Assembly (NCBI GenBank): GCA_964585325.1
Contig: CAZPCT010000042.1
Coordinates: 1-22,733, forward strand
Reading direction: 5' to 3'
Length of the DNA: 22,733 bases
Source of the DNA: CAZPCT01 sp964585325
GTDB lineage: Bacteria; Patescibacteriota; Minisyncoccia; JACQLN01; CAZPCT01
Shown: positions 1 through 6,696 of the stretch, one piece after another
Numbering within the stretch: position 1 is the stretch's first letter
Layout: each line of letters starts with the position of its first letter
Translations under genes and position numbers: made by a program
Notes under the pieces: generated by a model
Seen by the model: the letters and a program-made list of their open reading frames with translations, nothing else
Told to the model about the DNA's origin: nothing
Databases searched by the model: none

Positions 1-15
1 CTTTCTGCGGAAAAT

Positions 16-723
16 ATGCAGCCTAAATGGCAGCCTGCGGTAGACGCAGTAGTTACGGCATATAAAAAGAACGTGGGAGATAAGCTCCATAGTGTCTATG
101 TTCGGGGATCGGTGGCCAAAGGGGAGGCTATTGAAAACATCTCCGATCTAGACACTATTGCGGTTGTTGACGCGGACAGGGGCTCAGTGAGTAAGGAGTG
201 GTTTTCTGACTCCCACACAACATTTGCCGCGCAGTACCCGTTCATCAACGGCGTGGAGTTAAGTATTCAACCGCTCAATAATTTGTCCCATGCGACCAAG
301 CTACTGCTTCAGAGCCAGAGCGTGTGTGTCTACGGAGAGGACTTAATCAAAATCCTGCCTCCGTTCAAGGTGGGCAGAGAAACTATCCAACACGCTCAAC
401 ATATTGCTTCAGACGTAGAGAAGATCAAGAAACAATTAAAAGAGAATGCGGCGGACAGGGTGTTTGTCAAAAGAAAGTGCTCTTGGATTATGAAGCGAAT
501 AGTGCGTACAGGTTGCGAGCTCGTGATGGAGCGCTCAGGCAGGTACGCGCGCGATCTGTACCCGTGCTACCAGATATTTGCGGAGTACTACCCAGAAAAA
601 GAGAAAGATATGAGGCAAGTGCTTGAGCGGGCTATAGATCCCACGCCTGACGCTGAGGAAGTTGTGCGCATTTTGGACAGTATAGGGGCGTGGGTTTGCG
701 AAGAGGTACAAAGAATTATATAA
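16..723 (+). CDS. Nucleotidyltransferase-fold protein (MNT/aminoglycoside nucleotidyltransferase-like)
   Basis: The protein has 235 residues. Near residues 29-47 it carries the polymerase-beta-type nucleotidyltransferase signature: a GS motif (VRGSVAKGE) followed by SDLD, the usual GS...DxD metal-binding arrangement. The C-terminal half is helical and basic, as in kanamycin or streptomycin adenylyltransferases and MNT-type proteins. By family it should transfer a nucleotide from an NTP to a small molecule, RNA or protein; the substrate cannot be read from sequence. The start at 16 is provisional: only 15 bases precede it, that frame is open to the window edge, and no strong Shine-Dalgarno is visible. 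An AT-rich regulatory region and an AbrB-like gene follow on the same strand. A toxin-antitoxin relation with that neighbour is conceivable but not shown, because gene order and size do not match classical MNT/HEPN pairs. Confidence 0.75.
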   Translation: MQPKWQPAVDAVVTAYKKNVGDKLHSVYVRGSVAKGEAIENISDLDTIAVVDADRGSVSKEWFSDSHTTFAAQYPFINGVELSIQPLNNLSHATKLLLQSQSVCVYGEDLIKILPPFKVGRETIQHAQHIASDVEKIKKQLKENAADRVFVKRKCSWIMKRIVRTGCELVMERSGRYARDLYPCYQIFAEYYPEKEKDMRQVLERAIDPTPDAEEVVRILDSIGAWVCEEVQRII

Positions 724-745
724 TTAAATCATATTTAAATATAAT
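717..745 (+). promoter_or_regulatory. Promoter of the AbrB-like gene and ABC exporter
   Basis: A perfect TATAAT -10 box lies at 740-745. A weak -35-like TATATA lies 17 bp upstream at 717-722. The predicted transcription start near 752 leaves only about 10 nt before the ATG at 762, with no Shine-Dalgarno, so the mRNA would be nearly leaderless. The -10 box sits between two copies of a palindromic operator-like sequence. Confidence 0.6.
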
Positions 746-759
746 TTAAATCATATTTA
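724..759. promoter_or_regulatory. Paired operator-like palindromes around the -10 box
   Basis: The 14-mer TTAAATCATATTTA occurs twice, at 724-737 and 746-759, exactly 22 bp apart, about two helical turns. Each copy contains the inverted repeat TAAAT-CAT-ATTTA. The DNA between them forms a further inverted repeat, TTTAAAT-ATA-ATTTAAA (734-750), centred on the -10 box. One copy fills the -35/-10 spacer and the other covers the start site up to the start codon, as expected for repression. I infer that the AbrB-like protein encoded immediately downstream binds here. Confidence 0.6.
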
Positions 760-761
760 TC

Positions 762-938
762 ATGGGACGAAGATCGCATGAAGAGCGTCACATTCGCCAG
801 CTTATGCGTATGGGCAACTCAAGCACAGCAATCACACTGCCTATTGAGATTGTAAAAAACCTTGGCTGGCGCAAGGGACAGAAAGTGGTGGTAGAACAAA
901 AAGACAAAACAATAGTTATAAAAGACTGGCAGAAGTAA
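762..938 (+). CDS. AbrB/MazE/SpoVT-family DNA-binding protein
   Basis: This 58-residue protein starts MGRRSHEERHIRQL. Residues 13-57 match the swapped-hairpin beta-barrel of AbrB/MazE/SpoVT proteins: a short strand around RMGNSSTAITLP, a helix IEIVKNLGW, then R-K-G-Q-K-V-V-V and a final strand TIVIK. Such proteins dimerise and bind palindromic AT-rich DNA, as antitoxins or as transition-state regulators. The gene begins 2 bp after an operator-like palindrome and ends 3 bp before the ABC exporter, so I infer an autoregulated bicistron in which this protein controls the exporter. No toxin gene of the MazF or PIN type is adjacent. The initiator is the first ATG after the promoter; the internal ATGs at MRMGN are less likely because they would drop the basic N-terminus. 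Confidence 0.75.
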   Translation: MGRRSHEERHIRQLMRMGNSSTAITLPIEIVKNLGWRKGQKVVVEQKDKTIVIKDWQK

Positions 939-941
939 AAA

Positions 942-2723
942 ATGGCGCGTAAGGGCCTCACAAAAGAAGACTACGCCGTAGCGTGGCAGACGCTGCAGCG
1001 GGAGGCGCGGCCACACCGGAAAAAGGTGGCTCTTTTGTCTTTTCTTTCTGTGGTGGTTGCGGGAACGGACGCACTGGTCCCTGCCGTTGCGGGGCGGGTC
1101 TTTGACGCCATCATAACCATTGCGCAGACACCAGAAGCAGCGTTGCAGACGGTGTTTGTTCTGCTTGCCGTGTGGCTTCTTTTAAAAATTATCTCTGACA
1201 CTATGAGCTGGCGTATTGCGCTTGGTTCAGAGGAGCTGGGTACGCAGGTAGGCCACTCGTATACGGCAGAGGGCTTTGGGCGGCTTCTAGAAAAGCCTAT
1301 GAGCTTTCATAAGCGCCACAAACAGGGTTCATTAGGAGAAAAGATCAACCGGGCGGGGCAGTTTTTTCGCAATCTTATAGGCAATATTCTGGTGCGTGTG
1401 GCGCCGCAGCTTCTCACCATAGTCCTTGTTTTTATTATTACCTACGTCATTGAGCCGCGGCTTGCACTCATTTTGACCGTGGCCGTGCTTCTGTACGTAC
1501 TTATTCTATGGCGGTCTGTTCCTGGCCTTGCGGAGAGGCACCGCCGTATGAACAGGGCGCACACCGAAGCGTATGGGCATGCATGGGAGCTTTTGGGAAA
1601 TGTGCAGGAAATTAAACAGGTTGCCGCCGAGACATACGAACAAAAGAAATTACGCCACAAGTTTGTAGGACATGCCCAGCGGCTCTGGATGGAGGTTTTT
1701 AGGGTGTGGCAGAAGCTTAGCTATGCGCAACGTCTGCTTATATCCGTCACACAGCTCTCCATTTTTGTCGCGGCCGTCTACCTGGTGCGCGCGGGGGCTA
1801 TCACCCCCGGTGAGTTGGTGGCATTCAACGCCTACGCGGCCATGTTATTTGGTCCTTTTGTGACCCTAGGAAACAACTGGCAGCTCATACAGAACGGTAT
1901 TGTCATGCTCCGTGAGGCAGAGAAGATGCTCAACTCACCTACCGAAACATATGAACAAGACGGAGCTGTTGCAGTGCCAAAACTCAATGGTGGAGTGATG
2001 TTCAAGAACGTCTCCTTCTGGTACGAAAAAAACCGGCCAGTACTTTCAGATGTCTCCTTCATGGTGCAGCCGGGGCAGGTAGTTGCGCTTGTGGGAGAGT
2101 CAGGAGTAGGTAAGACCACTATTGTAGACTTACTCCTTGCCTTCTACGTGCCGCGGAAAGGAAAGATACTTGTTGACGGAAACGACATTCACAACCTTAA
2201 TCTCCGTGCATACCGGAAACGCGTGGGGATAGTGCCTCAGGAGACTACGCTTTTCAATGATACGGTGGCAGAGAACATACGGTACGGCAGTTTCTCCGCA
2301 AAGCCCAAAGAGATACGGGACGCAGCCGAAAGGGCGCATGCCGCCGAATTTATTGAAAAGTTTCCCAAGAAGTATAAACAGCGGGTTGGTTGGCGGGGTA
2401 TTAAGCTTTCCACCGGCCAGAAGCAAAGAATCGCCATAGCGCGTGCGATACTCCAAAACCCTGATATACTCATCTTGGACGAGCCCACGTCAGCCTTGGA
2501 TGCCCAGACGGAGCAGTATCTGCAGGAGTCCCTCAACGAACTTATGAAAGAGCGCACTACGTTCATTATTGCGCACCGGTTGAGTACTGTGCGCAAAGCG
2601 GACGTTATTCTGGCGATTAAGGAAGGTAGAGTAGCGGAACAGGGCACACATGATGAGCTTATGAAGATCCACAACGGCATCTATAAAAACCTTTACGAGC
2701 TGCAGATAGGACTACACGAATAA
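942..2723 (+). CDS. ABC transporter, fused permease-ATPase (MdlB/MsbA type)
   Basis: The 593-residue protein has the architecture of a half-size ABC exporter. An N-terminal membrane domain of about six helices (residues 28-310) is followed by a nucleotide-binding domain (350-590). Visible motifs are Walker A GESGVGKT (385-392), Q-loop VPQ (Gln433), the signature LSTGQ (489-493, one change from LSGGQ), Walker B ILILDEPTSALD (509-520) and the H-loop histidine in IIAHRLST (545). Two copies should dimerise in the cytoplasmic membrane and export a lipid, peptide or drug; the substrate is unknown. The gene lies 3 bp after the AbrB-like gene and 1 bp before the DUF3850 gene, which suggests one operon. 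No clear Shine-Dalgarno precedes the ATG, so translation is probably coupled to the upstream gene. Confidence 0.93.
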   Translation: MARKGLTKEDYAVAWQTLQREARPHRKKVALLSFLSVVVAGTDALVPAVAGRVFDAIITIAQTPEAALQTVFVLLAVWLLLKIISDTMSWRIALGSEELGTQVGHSYTAEGFGRLLEKPMSFHKRHKQGSLGEKINRAGQFFRNLIGNILVRVAPQLLTIVLVFIITYVIEPRLALILTVAVLLYVLILWRSVPGLAERHRRMNRAHTEAYGHAWELLGNVQEIKQVAAETYEQKKLRHKFVGHAQRLWMEVFRVWQKLSYAQRLLISVTQLSIFVAAVYLVRAGAITPGELVAFNAYAAMLFGPFVTLGNNWQLIQNGIVMLREAEKMLNSPTETYEQDGAVAVPKLNGGVMFKNVSFWYEKNRPVLSDVSFMVQPGQVVALVGESGVGKTTIVDLLLAFYVPRKGKILVDGNDIHNLNLRAYRKRVGIVPQETTLFNDTVAENIRYGSFSAKPKEIRDAAERAHAAEFIEKFPKKYKQRVGWRGIKLSTGQKQRIAIARAILQNPDILILDEPTSALDAQTEQYLQESLNELMKERTTFIIAHRLSTVRKADVILAIKEGRVAEQGTHDELMKIHNGIYKNLYELQIGLHE

Positions 2724-2724
2724 C

Positions 2725-2997
2725 ATGGCATCAATAAAGAAAAAATGCTGGCCCAAGGAATTTGAAGAAGTCCAAAGCGGTAAGAAAAACTATGAACTGC
2801 GGCTTGCCGATTTTGACGTGCAAGAGGGTGACACGCTCATTCTTGAAGAGTGGGACCCAGAGAAACAGGATTATACGGGGCGAACTGTTGAGCGAACGGT
2901 AACCTTCGTCGGCGCCACCTGGCGCCCAAACGACCTCGCGTACTGGCCAGAGGAAGAGGTAAAAAAGCACGGGCTAAGAATACTTTCGCTTAAATAA
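2725..2997 (+). CDS. ASCH/PUA-like domain protein (DUF3850)
   Basis: This 90-residue single-domain protein opens with a lysine- and tryptophan-containing strand (KKKCWPKEFEEVQSGKKNYE), then LRLADFDVQEGDTLILEEWDP, a YTGR turn and a VTFVG strand. That order is typical of DUF3850 proteins in the ASCH/PUA-like RNA-binding fold. The GKK-x-YELR and EGDTL segments are the family hallmarks. Family members are presumed to bind RNA or modified nucleotides, but no specific activity is established for this protein. It starts 1 bp after the ABC exporter stop codon, so it is almost certainly translated from the same mRNA. A functional link to export is not obvious. Confidence 0.8.
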   Translation: MASIKKKCWPKEFEEVQSGKKNYELRLADFDVQEGDTLILEEWDPEKQDYTGRTVERTVTFVGATWRPNDLAYWPEEEVKKHGLRILSLK

Positions 2998-2998
2998 A

Positions 2999-3028
2999 GA
3001 GCGCGCAGCTTATTAGGCGTGCGCGCTC
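2999..3028 (-). terminator. Intrinsic terminator of the membrane-protein gene, overlapping its last codons
   Basis: A 9-bp stem GAGCGCGCA/TGCGCGCTC (2999-3007 with 3020-3028) encloses a 12-nt loop that holds the minus-strand stop codon (3013-3015). On the minus strand the stem is followed by a U-rich stretch (TTTATTTAAG). The + strand lacks a T tract, so any effect on the upstream + operon is uncertain. Confidence 0.6.
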
Positions 3029-3636
3029 CGTTCACGAAGTTCCAGCCGGGCCATCAAAACGATGACCAATCCCACCAAGAACAGCGCACGGGCGCTGTTA
3101 ATGATGGCCAGTTCGTCCCACAGTGCAATGGCCGGGAAAAGCCCGATGAGGGAGGCGGTAAAGCCGATCACCCAAAAACCGAATGGCTCTGGGTTTTTCT
3201 CAGCTCTCCAGACATTCTCAATGGTGGGCCAGTAGGCCATAACCATGACAGCCTGGAGAAGGCTGTAGGCAGTCTTCTCGTGTTCTTGGAACACGACCCA
3301 CAGCAGCAGAATAATGGGCGTTGCAATTACGCATGCCCATCTCACTCTGCTCATCTCCCAGGGAACGCGGCAGTAGACGAGGGTAATAAACACCCCACCT
3401 ACCACCACAGTGTCCACAAAGTGGGCGACGTTCGCTGTAAAACTGGGGTCGCCACTGGCGGCGTAAGGAATGATACCCGCGCCACGGGCGATAAGGAAGA
3501 TGAACCATGTGGCGAGAGCCGGCCTCTTGGTGTTGAGGGGATTGGCACGGCTATCCCTGATTACTGCAGCGTACTTGTGGCCTACTACCCCCATAATGAG
3601 GGCGTAGACAACCGCAAAGAATTGCGCGGGTTCCAT
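3013..3636 (-). CDS. Multi-pass membrane protein of unknown function
   Basis: The 207-residue protein is strongly hydrophobic, with about six to seven predicted transmembrane segments. Recognisable ones include FFAVVYALIMGVVG, ATWFIFLIARGAGIIPYAA, VDTVVVGGVFITLVY, VIATPIILLLWVVF, FGFWVIGFTASLIGLFPAIAL and ALFLVGLVIVLMARL. Short basic loops and a positively charged C-terminus (ARLELRERSAHA) lie between and after them. I do not recognise the family. Its size and helix density would suit a small transporter or integral membrane enzyme, but no catalytic motif is seen. A good Shine-Dalgarno (GGAGGG) lies 3 nt before the ATG. It is monocistronic, divergent from the CYTH operon and convergent with the DUF3850 gene. 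A + strand frame across the same DNA (3019-3738) is judged to be a shadow. Confidence 0.7.
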   Translation of the reverse strand: MEPAQFFAVVYALIMGVVGHKYAAVIRDSRANPLNTKRPALATWFIFLIARGAGIIPYAASGDPSFTANVAHFVDTVVVGGVFITLVYCRVPWEMSRVRWACVIATPIILLLWVVFQEHEKTAYSLLQAVMVMAYWPTIENVWRAEKNPEPFGFWVIGFTASLIGLFPAIALWDELAIINSARALFLVGLVIVLMARLELRERSAHA

Positions 3637-3671
3637 GTGCCCTCCAAGTATGAGGAAAAGGACGGGAAGTC

Positions 3672-3703
3672 TATACAGTATAACAAAAAAGTGATAAAGT
3701 CAA
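3672..3703. promoter_or_regulatory. Overlapping divergent promoters for the membrane protein (-) and the CYTH operon (+)
   Basis: Reading +: TATACA (3672-3677), 17-bp spacer, TAAAGT (3695-3700), with an upstream TG at 3692-3693 that makes an extended -10. Reading -: TTGACT (3703-3698), 15-bp spacer, TATACT (3682-3677), with TGT directly upstream. Each strand's -10 overlaps the other strand's -35, so polymerases could not occupy both at once. Confidence 0.5.
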
Positions 3704-3721
3704 TAAAACAGAGAGTGACGT

Positions 3722-4276
3722 ATGAGAAAAGAAATTGAAGTAAAAGCACGACTGAGAGACGCAGGTGCAGTTGAAAAGAAGTTAAGAGAACTGGGGTGTG
3801 AACTGTCGGATCCTAAAACACAGGACGACAGGGCATTTGTTGATGACAACTATGGTCCGTTTGACGAGTTTCAGCCTGGAAAGAACATTTTACGAATCCG
3901 TAAAATGAAAGATAAGGCGGTGTTTACACTCAAACAGCCCGAGCTTAATGAGCAGGACGCCATTGAATATGAAACTGAAGTGAGCCACCCGGAAGAGCTT
4001 GCGGAGGCGCTTAAGCTTATGGGGTACAAGGAGATGGCACAGGTACATAAGGTGCGACGAAGCGCTCGTTATAACAATTGGGAAGTCAATCTTGACGAGG
4101 TGGATGGAGTGGGAACATTCATAGAAGTGGAGTGCATTGCCACAAGTGACGACAGCGCAAAAGTGGTTCAAGAAGAGCTACTGACCTTTCTAGAAGCATT
4201 GGGGGTTTCGCGTGAGGATAAAGAGACGCACGGGTACGACACGTTGTCATACATGGCCAAAAAACAGAATGAGTAA
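3722..4276 (+). CDS. CYTH-domain protein (class IV adenylate cyclase/thiamine triphosphatase fold)
   Basis: The 184-residue protein begins MRKEIEVKAR, the ExExK signature of CYTH triphosphate-tunnel enzymes (E4, E6, K8). Further tunnel-type motifs are the strand ILRIRKMKDKAVFTLKQP (Arg and Lys for phosphate binding), IEYETEV, VRRSARY, VNLDEVDGVGTFIEVEC and a C-terminal helix. Family members hydrolyse thiamine triphosphate or inorganic tripolyphosphate, or form cAMP; with metal-dependent triphosphatase chemistry the commonest, a phosphatase role is most likely. A weak Shine-Dalgarno (GAGAG) precedes the start, and a promoter lies at 3672-3700. Its last 8 bases overlap the start of the tag gene, so it heads a four-gene operon. 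Confidence 0.85.
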   Translation: MRKEIEVKARLRDAGAVEKKLRELGCELSDPKTQDDRAFVDDNYGPFDEFQPGKNILRIRKMKDKAVFTLKQPELNEQDAIEYETEVSHPEELAEALKLMGYKEMAQVHKVRRSARYNNWEVNLDEVDGVGTFIEVECIATSDDSAKVVQEELLTFLEALGVSREDKETHGYDTLSYMAKKQNE

Positions 4277-4844
4277 AAAAACGCGCTGCGCGTGGCCCAA
4301 AAACGATCCAGACTTCATGATTGCGTATCATGATGAAGAGTGGGGCGTGCCGCTCTACAATGACCAAAAACTGTTTGAATTTTTGGTGCTGGACGCGTTT
4401 CAGGCAGGGCTTAGCTGGCGAACAGTGCTCCATAAGCGTGAAAATTTTAGAAAGGCGTTTGACGGCTTTAATGCAAAGAAAATAGCTGGGTACAACACGC
4501 GGGACGTGAAACGGCTGATGGCGGACGCGGGCATCATAAGAAACAAGGCAAAAATAGAGGCGACGATTGTAAACGCGCAGACGTTTCTGGACGTTACGGC
4601 AGAGGAAGGTTCGTTTTCTAACTACATCTGGCAGTTTGTGGGGGGTGAGCCGAAGGTGAACAGGTGGAAAGCGGCAAAAGACATTCCTGCTTCCACACCC
4701 GTCTCAGACGCAATGAGTAAGGACCTTAAGGCGCGGGGATTCACGTTTGTAGGAAGCACAATATGCTATGCTTTTATGCAGGCAGCCGGCATGGTCAACG
4801 ATCACACCATAGACTGCTTTAGGTATAAAGAGGTCCAGAAATGA
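4269..4844 (+). CDS. tag: DNA-3-methyladenine glycosylase I
   Basis: The 191-residue protein closely follows E. coli Tag. It has RCAWPKNDPDFMIAYHDEEWGVP at the N-terminus, then KLFEFLVLDAFQAGLSWRTVL, a helical DNA-binding region with DAGIIRNKAKI, and the C-terminal GFTFVGSTICYAFMQAAGMVNDHTIDCF. The HhH-superfamily zinc ligands are all present: Cys7, His21, and the His and Cys of NDH-x3-C. It excises N3-methyladenine from alkylated DNA to start base-excision repair. The start at 4269 gives the standard N-terminus; an upstream in-frame ATG at 4212 would add a nonhomologous tail inside the CYTH gene. It overlaps the CYTH gene by 8 bp and the next gene by 4 bp (ATGA). Confidence 0.95.
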   Translation: MSKKTRCAWPKNDPDFMIAYHDEEWGVPLYNDQKLFEFLVLDAFQAGLSWRTVLHKRENFRKAFDGFNAKKIAGYNTRDVKRLMADAGIIRNKAKIEATIVNAQTFLDVTAEEGSFSNYIWQFVGGEPKVNRWKAAKDIPASTPVSDAMSKDLKARGFTFVGSTICYAFMQAAGMVNDHTIDCFRYKEVQK

Positions 4845-5380
4845 CGGAGAAAAAATTAGCATCACAATTCATAAAAATGGCAGAAAAAGAACAGAAGTTG
4901 CGATGGAAAGTTGTGGCCGCTGAAAAAAAGTCTTCCACACAGGCACAGAGGATTTGGAAACAAACACTAAAGACTGATAAGGAAAACCAAAAAGTACTTA
5001 AGTCAATTATTAAGAAGCATGGCTGGCCAACGCTCCAGATGGTGGGGATGAGAGGCGCTCGGTCTGCGTGGCTCATTGTTCAACACTCAGATCGCGATGT
5101 GGCCTTCCAAAAAAAGGTACTAGGTCTTATAGAAAAATTGTATAAAGAAAATCCTAAAGCTGTAGTACCAAGTAATCTGGCATATCTGCGCGACAGAGTC
5201 TCTGTTAATACGGGTAAGAAGCAGATATATGGCACGCAGTTCATGCAAAATAAAAAGACAGAAAAGTGGGAACCTAAACCCATAAAAGACAGAAAAAAAG
5301 TAAACAAACTAAGGAAAGAGATGGATATCAAAACAACACTTGCGCAAGCGCAAAAAAGAATTGAAAAAATAATGAAATAA
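4841..5380 (+). CDS. DUF6624 family protein
   Basis: The 179-residue, lysine-rich protein has a conserved core: HGWPTLQMVGMRGARSAWLIVQHSD, then FQKKVLGLIEKLY, PSNLAYLRDRVSVNTGK and YGTQF (about residues 60-140). These blocks match the DUF6624 family. The invariant His and Asp of QHSD and the Asp-Arg of LRDRV look like an active or binding site, but no biochemical function is established. The N-terminal 55 residues form a charged helix. The start codon overlaps the tag stop codon (ATGA), which implies translational coupling. Its place between a DNA glycosylase and a 3'-5' exonuclease hints at nucleic-acid maintenance, by context only. Confidence 0.75.
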   Translation: MTEKKLASQFIKMAEKEQKLRWKVVAAEKKSSTQAQRIWKQTLKTDKENQKVLKSIIKKHGWPTLQMVGMRGARSAWLIVQHSDRDVAFQKKVLGLIEKLYKENPKAVVPSNLAYLRDRVSVNTGKKQIYGTQFMQNKKTEKWEPKPIKDRKKVNKLRKEMDIKTTLAQAQKRIEKIMK

Positions 5381-5382
5381 CC

Positions 5383-6093
5383 ATGCCTACATTAATCTTT
5401 GACATTGAAACCGCAGGGGAGGATTTTGAAAAAATGGACAGTGCCAGCCAAGAGGTGCTGACCAAATGGATAAAGGAGAACTCAAGGACAGAAGAGGAAT
5501 ATAAGCAGGAACTTGAGAGACTTAAGCTGCAGCTTGGCTTCTCCCCCTATGCGGCGGAAATAGTCTCTATTGCCGTGCTGGACTACGAAAGGGAAAAAGG
5601 GAAGGTCTACTTCCAAGCGCCGGGGAAGGAAGTAGCGCCGTTCACGGCGGATAACTACGAGTTTGAGGCAATGAGTGAGCCGGAGATGCTCAAGAGATTC
5701 TGGCAAGGAGCGGAGAACTATGAGAGCGTAGTCACGTTCAACGGGCGCGGTTTTGACGTGCCGTTCTTAATGATACGTTCGGCCATACACAACATACGGC
5801 CAAGCGTGAACCTTATGGACAACAGGTATCTCAACTCACAGCGCCCCCCACGGCATATAGACCTGCAGGACCAACTCACGTTCTACGGGGCATTCTATAA
5901 AAAGGGCGGGCTTCATATGATAAGCCGCGCGTTCGGTATAGAGTCTCCCAAAAAAGAAGGAGAGGTGAAAGGGGAGGAGGTGGGCCAGTATTTTGCGGAA
6001 GGCAAGTACGAAGAAATAGCCCGCTATAACGTGCGTGACGTGGACGCCACGGCTAAGCTCTACGAGTATTGGACAAAGTACTTACGGTTTTAG
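5383..6093 (+). CDS. 3'-5' exonuclease, DEDDy type (PolB-like exonuclease domain)
   Basis: The 236-residue protein has the three DEDDy exonuclease motifs: Exo I FDIETAG (Asp and Glu near residues 7 and 9), Exo II VVTFNGRGFDVPFL, and Exo III in YNVRDVDATAKLYEYW. It resembles the predicted PolB-like 3'-5' exonuclease family, which is a free-standing proofreading-type nuclease domain without a polymerase. It should remove 3' nucleotides from DNA or RNA using two metal ions. It starts 2 bp after the DUF6624 gene, closing the operon, and is followed within 40 bp by the promoter of a structured RNA. I see no terminator between them, so read-through into the RNA is possible. Confidence 0.88.
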   Translation: MPTLIFDIETAGEDFEKMDSASQEVLTKWIKENSRTEEEYKQELERLKLQLGFSPYAAEIVSIAVLDYEREKGKVYFQAPGKEVAPFTADNYEFEAMSEPEMLKRFWQGAENYESVVTFNGRGFDVPFLMIRSAIHNIRPSVNLMDNRYLNSQRPPRHIDLQDQLTFYGAFYKKGGLHMISRAFGIESPKKEGEVKGEEVGQYFAEGKYEEIARYNVRDVDATAKLYEYWTKYLRF

Positions 6094-6128
6094 GCTGCCG
6101 GTTTTAGGATATCGTTTTGGTGCAGGGG

Positions 6129-6157
6129 GAGACAAAGCGGGCAATTTTTGTTATACT
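6129..6157 (+). promoter_or_regulatory. Promoter of the + strand structured RNA
   Basis: The -35 is GAGACA (6129-6134, four of six consensus positions). It is followed by a 17-bp spacer and TATACT (6152-6157). TG at 6149-6150 makes a canonical extended -10 (TGTTATACT). The predicted start is about 6164, with no credible start codon or Shine-Dalgarno gene after it. Confidence 0.7.
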
Positions 6158-6163
6158 ATACGT

Positions 6164-6447
6164 AGTACCTGTCAGTGCTTGGACTCACTACGCTGGGCTG
6201 CTCCCTTGAAGGGGACGCATGAGTCACCGGAGGGTGACACAAGCCTAGAGTGCAGAGTCAGTACTGACGAGGGAGAACTGAGGCGCGATCGCGCAGCCAA
6301 CTGAATGGCGTTGTCTACGCTGGGCCTACAAAAGCTTCTACGGGAGCTTTACAAAGTCTGGTGTGGCAATCGCCGAACTTGCACCCCTACGGGTCGCGCC
6401 TTCTCTCCCTCTCACCCACAGCCCCGCACCCCGGGGCTGCTGCTTTT
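6164..6447 (+). ncRNA. Unassigned structured RNA A (about 284 nt, two helical domains plus terminator)
   Basis: Domain I is closed by GTCAGT/ACTGAC (6171-6176 with 6263-6268). It is extended by GACTC/GAGTC (6182-6186 with 6255-6259) and GGGCT/AGCCT (6195-6199 with 6242-6246), and contains the hairpin GTCACC-GGAG-GGTGAC (6223-6238). Domain II is closed by GAGGGAGA/TCTCCCTC (6269-6276 with 6404-6411) and AGGCGCGA/TCGCGCCT (6281-6288 with 6394-6401). It contains an 8-bp hairpin AAAGCTTC-TACG-GGAGCTTT (6331-6350) capped by a UNCG tetraloop. The UNCG loop and a G-U pair favour the + strand as the RNA. Together with a strong promoter and an intrinsic terminator, this supports a non-coding RNA gene. 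I looked for tmRNA, RNase P, SRP and 6S hallmarks and found none I would trust, so its identity is open. Confidence 0.62.
6419..6447 (+). terminator. Intrinsic terminator of structured RNA A
   Basis: An 8-bp GC stem CAGCCCCG/CGGGGCTG (6419-6426 with 6432-6439) with a CACCC loop is followed by CTGCTTTTATA. The first U tract is short, but a second run of six T follows at 6456-6461. Confidence 0.65.
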
Positions 6448-6468
6448 ATATAAACTTTTTTGGCATAT

Positions 6469-6510
6469 AAAAAAATGAACCGGGTAGGGGCGCGGGTGCG
6501 CCCCTCCCGG
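6469..6510 (-). terminator. Intrinsic terminator of structured RNA B
   Basis: On the minus strand, CCGGG (6510-6506) and GGGGCGC (6504-6498) pair with GCGCCCC (6493-6487) and CCCGG (6484-6480) around a 4-nt loop. The stem is followed by TTCATTTTTTTATA. It faces the terminator of RNA A about 20 bp away. Confidence 0.75.
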
Positions 6511-6645
6511 GGTGTGCTCAGGACCGAAGCCCTGCTGCCGTGGTAGGGCGACAGTACGACGATCGCCCGTAGCGAGGAAGGGCGCAAGCCCTCACCTCAT
6601 GACCGGTTTCCCGGCCATTTCCCCGCACGTCGGGTCTTGTGACGG

Positions 6646-6696
6646 CTACCACGAGATTCCGTCGTTGCCGTCGCCATGCTGCAGCGTGCGCTGCAT
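6646..6696 (-). CDS. Possible 16-residue peptide with a perfect Shine-Dalgarno, inside structured RNA B
   Basis: The frame MQRTLQHGDGNDGISW starts at 6696. It is preceded by GGAGGTGAT (6709-6701), nine bases fully complementary to a typical 16S rRNA 3' tail, with 8 nt between GGAGG and the ATG. Such a strong site is unusual in this window, where most genes have none. The stop codon TAG forms part of the 8-bp helix that closes the multibranch domain of RNA B. No homologue is recognised. The peptide may not be made, and the purine-rich site may serve the RNA itself. Confidence 0.3.
   Translation of the reverse strand: MQRTLQHGDGNDGISW

Noticed and set aside
3019..3738. 239-codon + frame opposite the membrane-protein gene
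   Set aside because: Composition is low-complexity polar with many His, Gly and Asp residues typical of an antisense shadow of hydrophobic codons. The minus frame has a good Shine-Dalgarno, promoter and transmembrane pattern.
6597..6677. 26-codon basic frame (MATATTESRGSRHKTRRAGK...) on -, faintly like ribosomal protein bTHX
   Set aside because: It has no ribosome site of its own and overlaps the structured core of RNA B. The similarity is limited to a few Lys/Arg/Gly positions, so chance is the simpler reading.
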